DNA of 64,000 nt from an uncultured Kordia sp. (GTDB lineage: Bacteria; Bacteroidota; Bacteroidia; Flavobacteriales; Flavobacteriaceae): contig NZ_CANMEZ010000001.1 in assembly GCF_947496985.1 (NCBI RefSeq), positions 868,001 through 932,000 on the forward strand. Reading direction: 5' to 3'. Positions 1 through 9,540 of the stretch are shown one piece after another. How positions within the stretch are numbered: position 1 is the first letter of the stretch; each line of letters opens with the position of its first letter. The position numbers were made by a program, and so were the translations under genes. Under the pieces are notes generated by a model. That model was not told the origin of the DNA. It saw only the letters and a program-made list of their open reading frames with translations, and searched no databases.

Positions 1-323
1 TCTACATTGCCACCAATTGGCGGATTGATCTTAGAAACAGCAACCGTTGCTTCCTCAATAATTACAATTTCGTCAAAAATTCGATCTAAAATACGCTTGG
101 CAACATGTTCTAACAATGCTGATCTAATTGCCATTTCTTCCTTTACAATCTTATTAATATGAACATAATCAACAGTTTCCTGTAAATCGTCACTCTTTGC
201 AGAAGGTTGTAAATCTGCTTTCACAGAAACATCAACGCTATATTCACTTCCTATCTTACTTTCTTCTACCAAACAACCATGGTAAGCATATACTTTGATA
301 TTAGTAACACGAATAATACCCAT
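1..323 (-). CDS. folB: dihydroneopterin aldolase, C-terminal part cut off by window edge
   Basis: Folate biosynthesis enzyme that cleaves dihydroneopterin to 6-hydroxymethyl-dihydropterin and glycolaldehyde. Translating the reverse strand from the ATG at 321-323 gives a protein starting MGIIRVTNIKVYAYHG, with the typical early YAYHGCLVEE segment, a central TVDYVHINKIV segment, LLEHVAKRIL, and KINPPIGGNV at the edge. This order (ligand-binding tyrosine and histidine region, D-Y segment, E-H-A/V motif, K-x-N-P-P) is that of FolB. About 107 residues are visible of a usual 115-125, so only the end is missing. The gene lies alone here; its downstream neighbours are outside the window. Confidence 0.9.
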   Translation of the reverse strand, partial: MGIIRVTNIKVYAYHGCLVEESKIGSEYSVDVSVKADLQPSAKSDDLQETVDYVHINKIVKEEMAIRSALLEHVAKRILDRIFDEIVIIEEATVAVSKINPPIGGNV

Positions 324-376
324 ACATAAAATTATAAATGATTAAAGCGGCAAAAATACGCCATTCCAATCAAACT

Positions 377-610
377 TTAGTTTGTAAATAAATCAAAAAT
401 ATTACTAATAGCGCTTGTTTTTGCTTTATAAAATTCGGTATATGAACAACGTTCACAACTTACAGAAGTAAATTTTGCACTTTGGACATCAAAAATTTTA
501 GACCAACGTCCACCAGTAGCGCGCATCTCTCCTACTACATAAGTTCTATTATTACATTTTGGGCAAGAGTAATTTGAATGTTGCATAATTAATTTTGTTT
601 TTTGATTCAT
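377..610 (-). CDS. small zinc-ribbon protein (DUF2082-like)
   Basis: Protein of 77 residues with a CPKC pair (residues 16-19) and a second CERC pair (about residues 52-55), spaced like a four-cysteine zinc ribbon. The general layout (SCPKCNNRTYVVGEMRATGG, then the second knuckle and a short hydrophobic-aromatic tail) resembles predicted nucleic-acid-binding Zn-ribbon proteins of the DUF2082 type; that assignment is from memory of the family. No enzyme activity can be inferred. A second in-frame ATG at 584-586 would give MQHSNYSCPKC and is an equally plausible start. It is divergent from glnS across about 106 bases and only 53 bases from folB. Confidence 0.7.
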   Translation of the reverse strand: MNQKTKLIMQHSNYSCPKCNNRTYVVGEMRATGGRWSKIFDVQSAKFTSVSCERCSYTEFYKAKTSAISNIFDLFTN

Positions 611-716
611 AAAATCAGTATCAAAAAAGAAACTTTTGTTACAAACTAAAAAGCAGATTTTTATTTCACATTAATTCGCTAATTTTACGGCTTTATTTGA
701 AGAAGCACTAATTCTC

Positions 717-2753
717 ATGACAGAAGAAACAAAATCACTCAATTTTATTGAGCATATCATAGAAGAAGATATCACAAACGGAATGTCTAAAGACAAACTC
801 CGTTTTCGTTTTCCACCTGAACCAAATGGGTATTTACACATTGGACATACCAAAGCTATTGGAATTAGTTTCGGTTTAGGTGAAACATACAATGCGCCTG
901 TAAACCTTCGTTTTGATGATACAAATCCTGCGAAAGAAGAGCAAGAATATGTAGATGCTATCAAACGCGACATCAAATGGCTTGGTTATGAATGGGCAAA
1001 TGAATGTTACTCTTCTGATTACTTTCAAAAACTATACGATTGGACAATTCAATTAATAAAAGATGGAAAAGCCTATGTAGATTCGCAATCTTCGCAATCT
1101 ATGGCAGCACAAAAAGGAACGCCAACGCAAGTAGGAACCAACAGTCCATATCGTAGTCGTAGTGTAGCAGAAAACTTAGACTTGTTTCAACGCATGAAAA
1201 ATGGTGAATTTGAAGCAGGAACACATGTATTACGTGCCAAGATTGACATGGAAGATCCAAACATGCTCATGCGCGATCCTATCATGTATCGTATACTATT
1301 TGCACATCATCATCGCACAGGTGACGAATGGTGTATATATCCAATGTATGATTGGACACACGGAGAAAGCGATTATATCGAACAAATATCACATTCCTTA
1401 TGTTCATTAGAATTTAAACCGCATCGTAAACTCTATGATTGGTTCAAAGAACATGTATACGAATACAGTAAAGAAGAATATCCATTACAACCAAAACAAC
1501 GTGAGTTTGCACGTTTAAACTTAAGTTATACCATAATGAGTAAACGTAAATTACTCAAACTGGTAGAAGAAAAGATAGTTTCTGGTTGGGACGATCCACG
1601 AATGCCTACTATTTCTGGCTTACGCCGAAGAGGTTATACGCCAAATGCAATCAAAAAATTTGTAGAAACAGTTGGTGTCGCTAAGCGTGAAAATGTAATT
1701 GATGTATCGTTGTTAGAATTCTGTATAAGAGAAGACCTAAACAAAACAGCCAATCGTGTAATGGCGGTTTTAAATCCTGTAAAACTGATCATTACAAACT
1801 ATCCTGAAGGAAAAGAAGAATGGTTAGAAGCAGAAAACAATCCTGAAGACACAAATTCAGGAAGTCATACAGTTCCTTTCTCAAAAGAGCTATACATAGA
1901 ACGTGAAGATTTCAAAGAAGATGCAGGAAGCAAATTCTTTAGATTGACACTTGGAAAAGAAGTACGTCTTAAAAATGCATACATCATCAAAGGAGAAAAT
2001 GTAGTAAAAGACGCTGATGGAAACATTACAGAAATTCACTGTACGTATGATGCCGACAGTTTGAGTGGAAGTGGTTCTGAAGCTAGTTTACGTAAAGTAA
2101 AAGGAACATTACATTGGGTTTCTATTGCACATGCTGTAGAAGCTGAGGTTCGTGTATACGATCGTTTATTTTCGGATGAAGCACCTGGTAACCATAAAGA
2201 CAAAGACTATATGGAGTTTGTAAATCCGAACTCTTTAAAAACGGTAACTGCATATGTAGAACCATACCTAAAAGAAGCAAAAATTGAAGATCGTTTTCAA
2301 TTTCAACGTTTAGGGTATTTCAATGTTGATAAAGATTCAACCAATGAAAAATTAGTCTTCAATAAAACAGTTGGATTGCGTGATACATGGGCTAAGAAAA
2401 AACCAAAGCCACAACAAAATCAGCTAAAACCGCAAAATCAAAAATCTTCAAGACCTGCAATAGAAGAAATAAAAAAGCTAGGTAAAAAATACACCAATCT
2501 TCCTGAAGAAAAACAGCAACTTACAAAAGCTAAAATTCAAGAATTAGCTGAAAAAGTTCCGTATGAAGACTTAGAACCTTTATTCGCAACTGCTGCTAAA
2601 AAAGCAGGAACACGTATTGCTGCAATGATAACTTTAGGTGTTTTATTAAAAGGTGGTCGTCAGCGCGATGGAAAAATCAATGAATTCATTGAAAAAGCAT
2701 TGGACGATAAAAATGAATTATTGGTAGCGGAAGCACAGCAATTAAACCAATAG
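717..2753 (+). CDS. glnS: glutaminyl-tRNA synthetase with extra C-terminal domain
   Basis: Class I aminoacyl-tRNA synthetase charging tRNA-Gln with glutamine in the cytoplasm. The HIGH signature is at residues 41-44 (PPEPNGYLHIGHTKA) and the KMSKS-equivalent MSKRK at 274-278; the LRFDDTNP segment and the two anticodon-binding beta-barrels follow to about residue 558. The enzyme is 678 residues, against about 555 in E. coli: the last 120 residues form a lysine/glutamine-rich linker (KPKPQQNQ) and a helical tail containing a GTRIAAMITLGVLL segment. Fusions of GlnRS to a YqeY/GatB-like tRNA-binding domain are known in bacteria including this phylum; whether this tail belongs to that family is inference. 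It is followed by a strong terminator at 2840. Confidence 0.96.
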   Translation: MTEETKSLNFIEHIIEEDITNGMSKDKLRFRFPPEPNGYLHIGHTKAIGISFGLGETYNAPVNLRFDDTNPAKEEQEYVDAIKRDIKWLGYEWANECYSSDYFQKLYDWTIQLIKDGKAYVDSQSSQSMAAQKGTPTQVGTNSPYRSRSVAENLDLFQRMKNGEFEAGTHVLRAKIDMEDPNMLMRDPIMYRILFAHHHRTGDEWCIYPMYDWTHGESDYIEQISHSLCSLEFKPHRKLYDWFKEHVYEYSKEEYPLQPKQREFARLNLSYTIMSKRKLLKLVEEKIVSGWDDPRMPTISGLRRRGYTPNAIKKFVETVGVAKRENVIDVSLLEFCIREDLNKTANRVMAVLNPVKLIITNYPEGKEEWLEAENNPEDTNSGSHTVPFSKELYIEREDFKEDAGSKFFRLTLGKEVRLKNAYIIKGENVVKDADGNITEIHCTYDADSLSGSGSEASLRKVKGTLHWVSIAHAVEAEVRVYDRLFSDEAPGNHKDKDYMEFVNPNSLKTVTAYVEPYLKEAKIEDRFQFQRLGYFNVDKDSTNEKLVFNKTVGLRDTWAKKKPKPQQNQLKPQNQKSSRPAIEEIKKLGKKYTNLPEEKQQLTKAKIQELAEKVPYEDLEPLFATAAKKAGTRIAAMITLGVLLKGGRQRDGKINEFIEKALDDKNELLVAEAQQLNQ

Positions 2754-2839
2754 ATTAAAAACCGTCAATTCGAGTGATTTTTTATAAAAAAATGTATCGA
2801 GAATAGTTATTTAACTACATATAATACTATAACTATATA

Positions 2840-2871
2840 ATAAAGCCGTACGAAAGTATGGCTTTATTTTT
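2840..2871 (+). terminator. rho-independent terminator after glnS
   Basis: Stem of about 12 base pairs (ATAAAGCC-TAC / GTA-GGCTTTAT, with one G-U pair) closed by a GAAA tetraloop at 2852-2855 and followed by a T tract. It lies 87 bases beyond the glnS stop. Confidence 0.85.
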
Positions 2872-2919
2872 GCTTCAAATTTAAATTGTATATTACATAC
2901 TTCATTAACAAAATACCAC

Positions 2920-4224
2920 ATGAAAAACTTCAGTTACCACGTTACCATTATAGCTTTTATATGTTTACTAAGTAGTTGTTCATTCCTTGAAGATGACGGC
3001 CTCACTCCTATTGAAAAAGAACGATTAGAACTTGAAGAAAGTGTATATTCATACAAAGTGTTATTTTGGAAATATATGAAAATGGCTCAAAAAGCTCAGT
3101 ATGTAAATAAAGATGTATATCCTGAATTACTACCAGTAAAAGAAAAGCTTGGAAATATTGAAAACCTTGCAAAAATGTACAACAAAAAAAGTAACAATGA
3201 TGAGTTGTCTGCTTTAGATTATGTTAGTGTTTATAAAGACTTCACGGAAACAAAAGATTACATAAAAGAAACGGATGAAGATATTTTACCGTCAATATTA
3301 GAATTCAATCACTCAAAGAATAAAAAAGAACTTACAGCAGAAGAAAAAGAATTATATAAATCGGGAGAACACTTTCTATTTTCAGCTGCAGCAATGCTTT
3401 TTAGAGATCTTGGAAGAGAAATTGCCTTATATGAAATTACAAAAGTAGACATGGAGAAATTTCCTGAAGGCGAAGAAAAATGTCTATACCGATTATTTAG
3501 AAGCATGTTATTTTTAGAAAAAGGAATGATATACTTAACAGAAGAAGAATTAACACAAAACATCAATTACATTGCAAATAATAAAGATGTCGACTTTACA
3601 AGTTATTACCTCTTTTTATATGGAAAACAACTTTCAAGAGAACAAGCAAAAGATGTAAGTTTATCTATAAATTATCTATTGCGAGGAGTAGATCGGTTAA
3701 TTATTGGAGGTGAAAAAGAGCAAGGTGCTTTAGATGACTTTCAAGCATTTTTAGACATTGCTAACAAATTAGGTGTACAAACAGAATTAACACTAGCAAT
3801 AGAAACCTATTTACACCTAAAAAATGAAGATTCTGAAAAAGCAATAGTATCATTATTAAAGTTAAAAGAAAGTAATATGCTTTCTGACAAAGAAAAGAAA
3901 TCAATTGATGAAGCTATCGAATACTTAAAAGATAGAGAGCCTGGAAAAGTATTAAATTCAGTATATGACAAATACTTTTTGAGTAAAATAGTAATGAAGT
4001 ATTCATGGAATAAAGTCAAAGAACTAGATTGGAGACGTTTTATGAAAGAAAGAGGTTTTGAAAACGCAGATGTTCTTTTTGATAAAATAAACACTGTAAG
4101 AGAGTTTGTTGAAAATATAGAAAAATACACTACAGAACAAGGAATCAAAGAAGCTGGTAAAGAACTCAAAGAAGGTAGCGAAGAACTTTGGGACAAAGCG
4201 AAGAATTATTGGAATGAAAATTAA
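2920..4224 (+). CDS. lipoprotein of unknown function
   Basis: Protein of 434 residues with a lipoprotein signal: basic start, hydrophobic run, and lipobox LLSSC with the acylated cysteine at residue 20. The mature protein is highly charged and predicted mostly helical, with repeated Glu/Lys-rich stretches that suggest a repeat-type helical (TPR-like) fold, but no motif I can name. The acidic SFLEDD just after the cysteine resembles the surface-export signals (S-D/E-D-D) described for flavobacterial lipoproteins, so it may reach the cell surface. It stands alone between the glnS terminator and the protease gene. I do not recognise the family. Confidence 0.8.
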   Translation: MKNFSYHVTIIAFICLLSSCSFLEDDGLTPIEKERLELEESVYSYKVLFWKYMKMAQKAQYVNKDVYPELLPVKEKLGNIENLAKMYNKKSNNDELSALDYVSVYKDFTETKDYIKETDEDILPSILEFNHSKNKKELTAEEKELYKSGEHFLFSAAAMLFRDLGREIALYEITKVDMEKFPEGEEKCLYRLFRSMLFLEKGMIYLTEEELTQNINYIANNKDVDFTSYYLFLYGKQLSREQAKDVSLSINYLLRGVDRLIIGGEKEQGALDDFQAFLDIANKLGVQTELTLAIETYLHLKNEDSEKAIVSLLKLKESNMLSDKEKKSIDEAIEYLKDREPGKVLNSVYDKYFLSKIVMKYSWNKVKELDWRRFMKERGFENADVLFDKINTVREFVENIEKYTTEQGIKEAGKELKEGSEELWDKAKNYWNEN

Positions 4225-4440
4225 GCTAAAAAAGGCTTTAAAATTGTATAAATTCTATCACAAAAGAATTTGTATCCGTAAAAATCATAACATTTTTTTA
4301 TAAACTAATTAGTATATTAGCAAGCTAATTACTTTTTTGACAATATTTTAGAAGATAAATTCATGCCTTTTTAAATATTGCTAGAAATAGTAATTGAAAC
4401 ATAAGTTTTTCTAAAACCTATAACCTAATTAAAAATTGTC

Positions 4441-7400
4441 ATGAAAAAAATTACTTCTGTAAAGAACTTGCTAGGTTCTTTCATTCCTTTACTAATGGCA
4501 GCAATTTTTCTAAATTGTTCTATAGTAGAGGCGCAAAACACAGTGTATTTCCAAGATGAAATTATTACAATGCCAAATAATATTGCATCATTCGATTGGA
4601 ATTCTATGCCTGAATCGGCTAAATTTAATGAAGGATATTTCGGTTGGATTCGTTTTGATCAAACACCAACACAAGCTATCCAAGATGATTTTGCTACCAG
4701 AAATCTGAAACTTATTGAGTATTATCCAGATAAAACGTATCTTTTTTATTTTCCAAAAAATACGCAAGTATCATTCTTACAACAATCAGGAGCTATCTCA
4801 ATAATTCCTGTAGAAAATAACTTCAAACAATCTTCTGAAGTTAAATTTAATAACATTGATTCCTATGCAATGCAAGGAAACAATGTATTATTGATGATAG
4901 AACATTACAACTTTATCAATAAAACATATGTTTTAGAAGAATTAGTAAAAGTAGGTTCTGTTTCAATAGTAGAAAATTACAAAGGACATAATATAGTTCA
5001 AATAGCTGTTCCGTATGCTAAAATAGACGTAGTAGCTTCAAAACCATTTGTAAAATGGATAGAATTAATTGCGCCACCATCAGAACAAGACGATACAAGA
5101 GGAAGAGGCTTACACAGAGCTTCTAACCTAGAAACACAAACACCAACAGGGAGAAACTACACAGGAGCAGGAATTGGAATTATGGTACGTGATGATGGAG
5201 TAGTAGGACCACATATTGATTTTCAAGGAAGACTTGATAACTCTGGAGCTGTAACATTAGCACAAACGCATGGAGATAGAGTTGCTGGAGTATCAAGTGG
5301 TGCAGGAAACTTAGATCCAACTACCAGAGGAATGGCAGCAGGTTCTGATGCGTATATTGTAGATTATGATCCTTCGTTTTTAGATGCGCCAACAACAAAT
5401 CTAATTAACAATGGTTCAGTACAAATTACTAACTCTTCGTATAGTAATGGTTGTAATGCAGGATATAGTGTTGTTGCAAACAGGCTTGATGACCAAATGA
5501 ATACAAGACCTGAATTACTTCATGTATTCTCAGCTGGTAACTCAGGAACAACAAACTGTGGTTATGGAGCAGGAAACTTGTGGGGAAATATTACAGGAGG
5601 ACACAAACAAGGTAAAAATGTAATTACAGTAGCAAATACTTATTTTGATGGACAAATAGAAGTTTCAAGTAGTCGTGGACCTGCAACAGATGGACGTATA
5701 AAGCCAGATATCTCTGCATATGGTCGTGATGTTACAACAACAATAGAAAATAATGAATATCAAGTAACAAATGGAACTTCGTTTTCAGCACCTGCAATTG
5801 CAGGAATTTCAGCTCAGTTATACGAAGCATATGGAAATTTAAATGGTGGAGCATTTCCAGATGCATCATTAATTAAAGCGGCCATGTTAAACACAACAAA
5901 TGATTTAGGAAATGCAGGACCTGACTTTATTTTTGGTTGGGGAATGGTAAATGGATTAAGAGCAGCAATGCTTCTTGAAGATGGACATTATTTAGACGAT
6001 ACAGTAGCACAAGGAGCTAATAATAATCACTCAATTACAATACCAGCAAACACAAAAGAAGTTCGTTTTATGGTATATTGGAGTGATGAAGCAGCAGCTC
6101 CAGGAGCTAGTACAGCATTAGTTAATGACTTAGATTTAGTAGTAACTGATCCTGGAAATACAACACACCAACCATGGGTTTTAAACACAATAGCAAATGC
6201 AGCATTATTAAATTTGCCTGCAGCAAGAGGAGCTGATCATTTAAACAATATGGAACAAGTATTAATAGACAATCCTGCAGCGGGAACTTATAATATAAAT
6301 GTTGCTGGATTCAATGTTCCTGTAGGACCACAAAAATATTATGTAGTATACGAAGTTATTACTGAAGGATTAACGCTAACATATCCAATAGGAGGAGAAC
6401 AATTTGTTCCTGGAACACAAGAAGTAATTCACTGGGATACAACGCATGATAGTAATGTAGTTACTTTAGAATACTCTGTAGATAATGGATCAAACTGGAC
6501 TTCAATAACAACATCAGCACCAGGAACTACGAATTATCGTTGGATAGTACCATTAAATGTTTCAGGTCAATGTTTAGTTAGAGCTACTACAGGAAGTTTT
6601 ACAGATCAAAGTCCAGAAAACTTCTCTATTGCACAACGTGTCACTGGAGTTTCAATTCAGTCAGTTTGTCCAACAGAAGCCACAATTACATGGAATGCTG
6701 TTGCAAATGCAACGTCATATGATGTATATGTTTTAGGTGAAAAATATATGGAAGTAATTGGAAACTCAACAACAACATCACATACATTCCCAATTGCTGA
6801 TATCACTACGCCACTTTGGTTTGCTGTAAGTGCAAAAGGAGGAAATGGATGGTCAGGTTTACGTACCAATGCTAGAAGTTACTTAGGAGCGGACTTATTT
6901 AATTGTGCATTAAACAAAGATTTATCATTAGCTACAATTAATAATTCAATATCTGATTTCCAAACCATTTGTAGTGGAAATCCAGTTACTATATCTGCAG
7001 AAATAGAAAATACAGGTACAGAATCACAATCGAACTTTATGGTTAGTTACCAACTTGGTACTGACCCAATAGTACAAGAAATGTACACTGGAACATTGGC
7101 TGGTGGAGCAACAAATACATTTAATTTTGCAACACCAATAACAATATCTGGAAGTGAAGCTAGTACATTAAAAGTATGGACATCGTTAGCAGGAGACGAA
7201 TTCTCAAATAATAATGAAAAAACATTAGACATTCTAGCACAAGCAACAGGAACTTCAGTTGATTTTATGGAACCTTTTGATGTTAATGGATTCTTACCTT
7301 TAGCTTGGGTATTAGATAATCCTGATAACAACAGAACTTGGCAAGAAAGAACTAATGTTATAGGAATAGATGGAAATCCAACGACGATGGCTTTTGTTGA

Positions 7401-8052
7401 CGGTGCAAACTATACAACAAGAGGAGAAGAAGATTCTTTTACAACAGAATATTTTGACCTAAACATTAATGGAACATCAGAATTAAAATTTGACCTTGCA
7501 AAAGCACAATGGTCTAATGTTTATAATGATGGTTTACGTGTAGAAATTTCTACAGATTGTGGAGTTACATATACACAAATTTATTTCAAAGACGCATTAG
7601 ATTTAGCAACGGTACCTTATACAAATTCAGCATGGACTCCAACTAGTGCTGCACAGTGGAGAACAGAAACAATTGATTTAACAGCGTATGTTGGAAATAA
7701 CATCTTGTTAAAGTTCACGAGTATTAATGATTATAGTAATAGTACTTTTATAGATAATATTGCTATTGAAAGTACATTATCTGTTGCAGAAAATGCATTA
7801 GAGCGCGCAATCTCAATGTATCCAAATCCAGCAAAAAGTAATGTAGATATTATCATCAATACAACAATTGGAAATACATACGAAATTGAATTACTAAATA
7901 GTTTAGGACAATCAATTTCTAAAACACAAGAAACTCGTTTTAGTGCAAGAGCACAACAAAGCTTAGATGTTTCTCAATATGGAACAGGATTATACTTTGT
8001 AAAAATCAAAGTAGGTGATCAAGTGGCAACGAAAAAATTAATTGTCAACTAA
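4441..8052 (+). CDS. secreted subtilisin-like (S8) serine protease with T9SS sorting domain
   Basis: Large exported protease of 1203 residues. A signal peptide ending about VEAQ (residue 32) is followed by an inhibitor-like prodomain. The S8 triad is visible as D251 (VRDDGVVGPHIDF), H277 (THGDRVAGV) and S447 (NGTSFSAPAIAG), with the oxyanion-hole Asn in SAGNSG. After the catalytic domain come a C-terminal jelly-roll-like P/proprotein-type segment, fibronectin III-like domains and a MAM/jelly-roll-like domain (about residues 940-1110). The last about 75 residues (MYPNPAKSNVDI ... GLYFVKIKV ... KKLIVN) are a type A T9SS sorting domain, so the product should be exported across the outer membrane and anchored or released. 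Likely role: extracellular protein degradation. Monocistronic, with its own terminator. Confidence 0.93.
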   Translation: MKKITSVKNLLGSFIPLLMAAIFLNCSIVEAQNTVYFQDEIITMPNNIASFDWNSMPESAKFNEGYFGWIRFDQTPTQAIQDDFATRNLKLIEYYPDKTYLFYFPKNTQVSFLQQSGAISIIPVENNFKQSSEVKFNNIDSYAMQGNNVLLMIEHYNFINKTYVLEELVKVGSVSIVENYKGHNIVQIAVPYAKIDVVASKPFVKWIELIAPPSEQDDTRGRGLHRASNLETQTPTGRNYTGAGIGIMVRDDGVVGPHIDFQGRLDNSGAVTLAQTHGDRVAGVSSGAGNLDPTTRGMAAGSDAYIVDYDPSFLDAPTTNLINNGSVQITNSSYSNGCNAGYSVVANRLDDQMNTRPELLHVFSAGNSGTTNCGYGAGNLWGNITGGHKQGKNVITVANTYFDGQIEVSSSRGPATDGRIKPDISAYGRDVTTTIENNEYQVTNGTSFSAPAIAGISAQLYEAYGNLNGGAFPDASLIKAAMLNTTNDLGNAGPDFIFGWGMVNGLRAAMLLEDGHYLDDTVAQGANNNHSITIPANTKEVRFMVYWSDEAAAPGASTALVNDLDLVVTDPGNTTHQPWVLNTIANAALLNLPAARGADHLNNMEQVLIDNPAAGTYNINVAGFNVPVGPQKYYVVYEVITEGLTLTYPIGGEQFVPGTQEVIHWDTTHDSNVVTLEYSVDNGSNWTSITTSAPGTTNYRWIVPLNVSGQCLVRATTGSFTDQSPENFSIAQRVTGVSIQSVCPTEATITWNAVANATSYDVYVLGEKYMEVIGNSTTTSHTFPIADITTPLWFAVSAKGGNGWSGLRTNARSYLGADLFNCALNKDLSLATINNSISDFQTICSGNPVTISAEIENTGTESQSNFMVSYQLGTDPIVQEMYTGTLAGGATNTFNFATPITISGSEASTLKVWTSLAGDEFSNNNEKTLDILAQATGTSVDFMEPFDVNGFLPLAWVLDNPDNNRTWQERTNVIGIDGNPTTMAFVDGANYTTRGEEDSFTTEYFDLNINGTSELKFDLAKAQWSNVYNDGLRVEISTDCGVTYTQIYFKDALDLATVPYTNSAWTPTSAAQWRTETIDLTAYVGNNILLKFTSINDYSNSTFIDNIAIESTLSVAENALERAISMYPNPAKSNVDIIINTTIGNTYEIELLNSLGQSISKTQETRFSARAQQSLDVSQYGTGLYFVKIKVGDQVATKKLIVN

Positions 8053-8084
8053 AAAGTAAACACCAATCCAACCAAATGCTAAAA

Positions 8085-8117
8085 ATCCTGAGAAAGTAAT
8101 TTCTCGGGATTTTTTTT
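8085..8117 (+). terminator. terminator after the S8 protease gene
   Basis: Inverted repeat ATCCTGAGAAA / TTTCTCGGGAT (11-base arms, one G-U pair) around a GTAA loop, followed by seven T. It begins 33 bases after the protease stop codon. Confidence 0.88.
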
Positions 8118-8177
8118 ACTTTAAAATCAACTATAAGAAACATTGATGTTTATTAAAAAAACAATTAGGAAATCTTA

Positions 8178-8275
8178 TTAAAAACAGCTTTAAATAAAGC
8201 TATGTGAGATTAAAAAATTTTATTTGAAAGCACTTTGTTTACTTCTTAGAAAAAGTTGTTAAAAACAGCTTTAAA
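8178..8275. repeat. 17-bp direct repeat in a gene-free stretch
   Basis: The sequence TTAAAAACAGCTTTAAA occurs at 8178-8194 and again at 8259-8275, 81 bases apart, within the gene-free region 8053-8515. Apart from this repeat and the two terminators at its ends I see no gene, RNA motif or promoter in this AT-rich stretch. Confidence 0.5.
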
Positions 8276-8460
8276 ATCAGTATTCCTTTATTTATATAGA
8301 GTTATTATGTAAAAATAGATTTGCATTTAAAATTCTTCACATTTCACTCCATAATTTAAGATGTAAAATTTTCTGATGAGGTAGTTGATTATTTTTCTTT
8401 TTTGTAGAAATAGGAGTGAAGCCATTTTTTAAAATGGAGTGTCTCTTAATTTTCAAGCAT

Positions 8461-8493
8461 AAAAAAACCCGAAACATTTAGTTTCGGGTTTTT
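8461..8493 (-). terminator. terminator of the SPFH protein gene
   Basis: Stem ACCCGAAAC / GTTTCGGGT with a five-base loop. On the minus strand it ends in a run of seven T, 23 bases past the stop of the SPFH gene; the plus strand also has Ts, so it may act in both directions. Confidence 0.85.
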
Positions 8494-8515
8494 GCATATT
8501 AAATAGAGAAGAAGA

Positions 8516-9445
8516 CTAATCTTCTTTTTTCTTATTCTTAGCTTCTTTCATTGCTTCACCAATTTGATTACTTGCCGTAAAGCCAGCAACCATATCATTT
8601 AGCATATTACTTGCTGCTTGTGGCGAATTTGGCAACAAAATTAAGTTACTATTTGTATCCTGACCAAGAGATTGTAAGGTATCATAATGCTGTGTTACAA
8701 CAATTAAGGCAGAAGCTTCTTGTGAGTTGATTCCAACTTTGTTTAATACTTCTACTGATTCTTCCAAACCACGTGCAATTTCACGACGCTGATCTGCAAT
8801 ACCTTGTCCTTGTAAACGCTTACTTTCTGCTTCTGCTTTTGCTTTTTCAACGATTAAAATACGTTGTGCATCTCCTTCATATTGTGCAGCAGTTTTTTCT
8901 CTATCCGCAGCATTAATACGGTTCATCGCTGCTTTTACTTGTGCATCAGGATCAATATCTGTTACTAACGTTTTAATAATGTCATAACCATATTCCATCA
9001 TGGCATCATTCAATTCTGTTTTTACAGCAATAGCAATATCATCTTTACGTAAGAATACATCATCCAAAATCATTTTTGGAACTTCGGCACGTACAACATC
9101 AAATACGTACGATGTAATTTGATCATGCGGATAATCTAACTTATAAAAAGCATCTTCAACTTTTAGTTTAATTACTTTGTATTGAACAGATACTTTTAAA
9201 CGAACGAATACATCATCTTTCGTTTTAGTTTCTACAATAACGTCTAACTGTTGAATTTTCAAACTTAATTTTCCAGCAATTCTATCAACTAAAGGAATTT
9301 TAAATTGTAAACCAGACTGACGAATACTATTAAAACGTCCGAAACGCTCTATAATAGCCGCAGTTTGTTGTTTTACAATGAAAACAGAAGAAATTAAAAC
9401 GATGACTGCGAGAACAATCAAGACAATAAAAATGGGATTTGGCAT
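8516..9445 (-). CDS. SPFH/band 7 (stomatin/paraslipin-like) membrane protein
   Basis: Protein of 309 residues from the ATG at 9443-9445 (MPNPIFIVLIV); the frame stays open 24 codons further upstream but that extension would enter the divergent promoter and lacks membrane-protein character. An N-terminal membrane anchor (about residues 5-25) is followed by the SPFH domain (QQTAAIIERFGRF, GLQFKIPLVDRI, TKDDVFVRLKVSVQYKV), then the Ala/Glu-rich coiled coil (AADREKTAAQYEGDAQRIL) and a paraslipin-like C-terminus. Such proteins oligomerise at the inner membrane and organise lipids or proteases; the precise partner here is unknown. No NfeD-type partner lies next to it. Divergent from a beta-barrel gene 95 bases away. 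Confidence 0.92.
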   Translation of the reverse strand: MPNPIFIVLIVLAVIVLISSVFIVKQQTAAIIERFGRFNSIRQSGLQFKIPLVDRIAGKLSLKIQQLDVIVETKTKDDVFVRLKVSVQYKVIKLKVEDAFYKLDYPHDQITSYVFDVVRAEVPKMILDDVFLRKDDIAIAVKTELNDAMMEYGYDIIKTLVTDIDPDAQVKAAMNRINAADREKTAAQYEGDAQRILIVEKAKAEAESKRLQGQGIADQRREIARGLEESVEVLNKVGINSQEASALIVVTQHYDTLQSLGQDTNSNLILLPNSPQAASNMLNDMVAGFTASNQIGEAMKEAKNKKKED

Positions 9446-9505
9446 AACTTGTATATTTAAAATGTTAGTGTGATTAAAAATAATTTTTTTTTGTGTAAAA
9501 AAGGA

Positions 9506-9513
9506 TACTTTTG
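9506..9513 (+). promoter_or_regulatory. TAnnTTTG-type -7 element
   Basis: TACTTTTG matches the Bacteroidota housekeeping -7 consensus TAnnTTTG exactly and lies 27 bases before the ATG at 9541. No well-spaced TTG -33 element is present, so this is a partial promoter match. Confidence 0.5.
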
Positions 9514-9540
9514 ACAACTTTAATCAAAAGTACTCCCAAA

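Noticed and set aside
9446-9517. N-terminal extension of the SPFH protein by 24 codons
   Set aside because: The extension covers the divergent promoter region and adds residues before the membrane anchor that are unlike the family.
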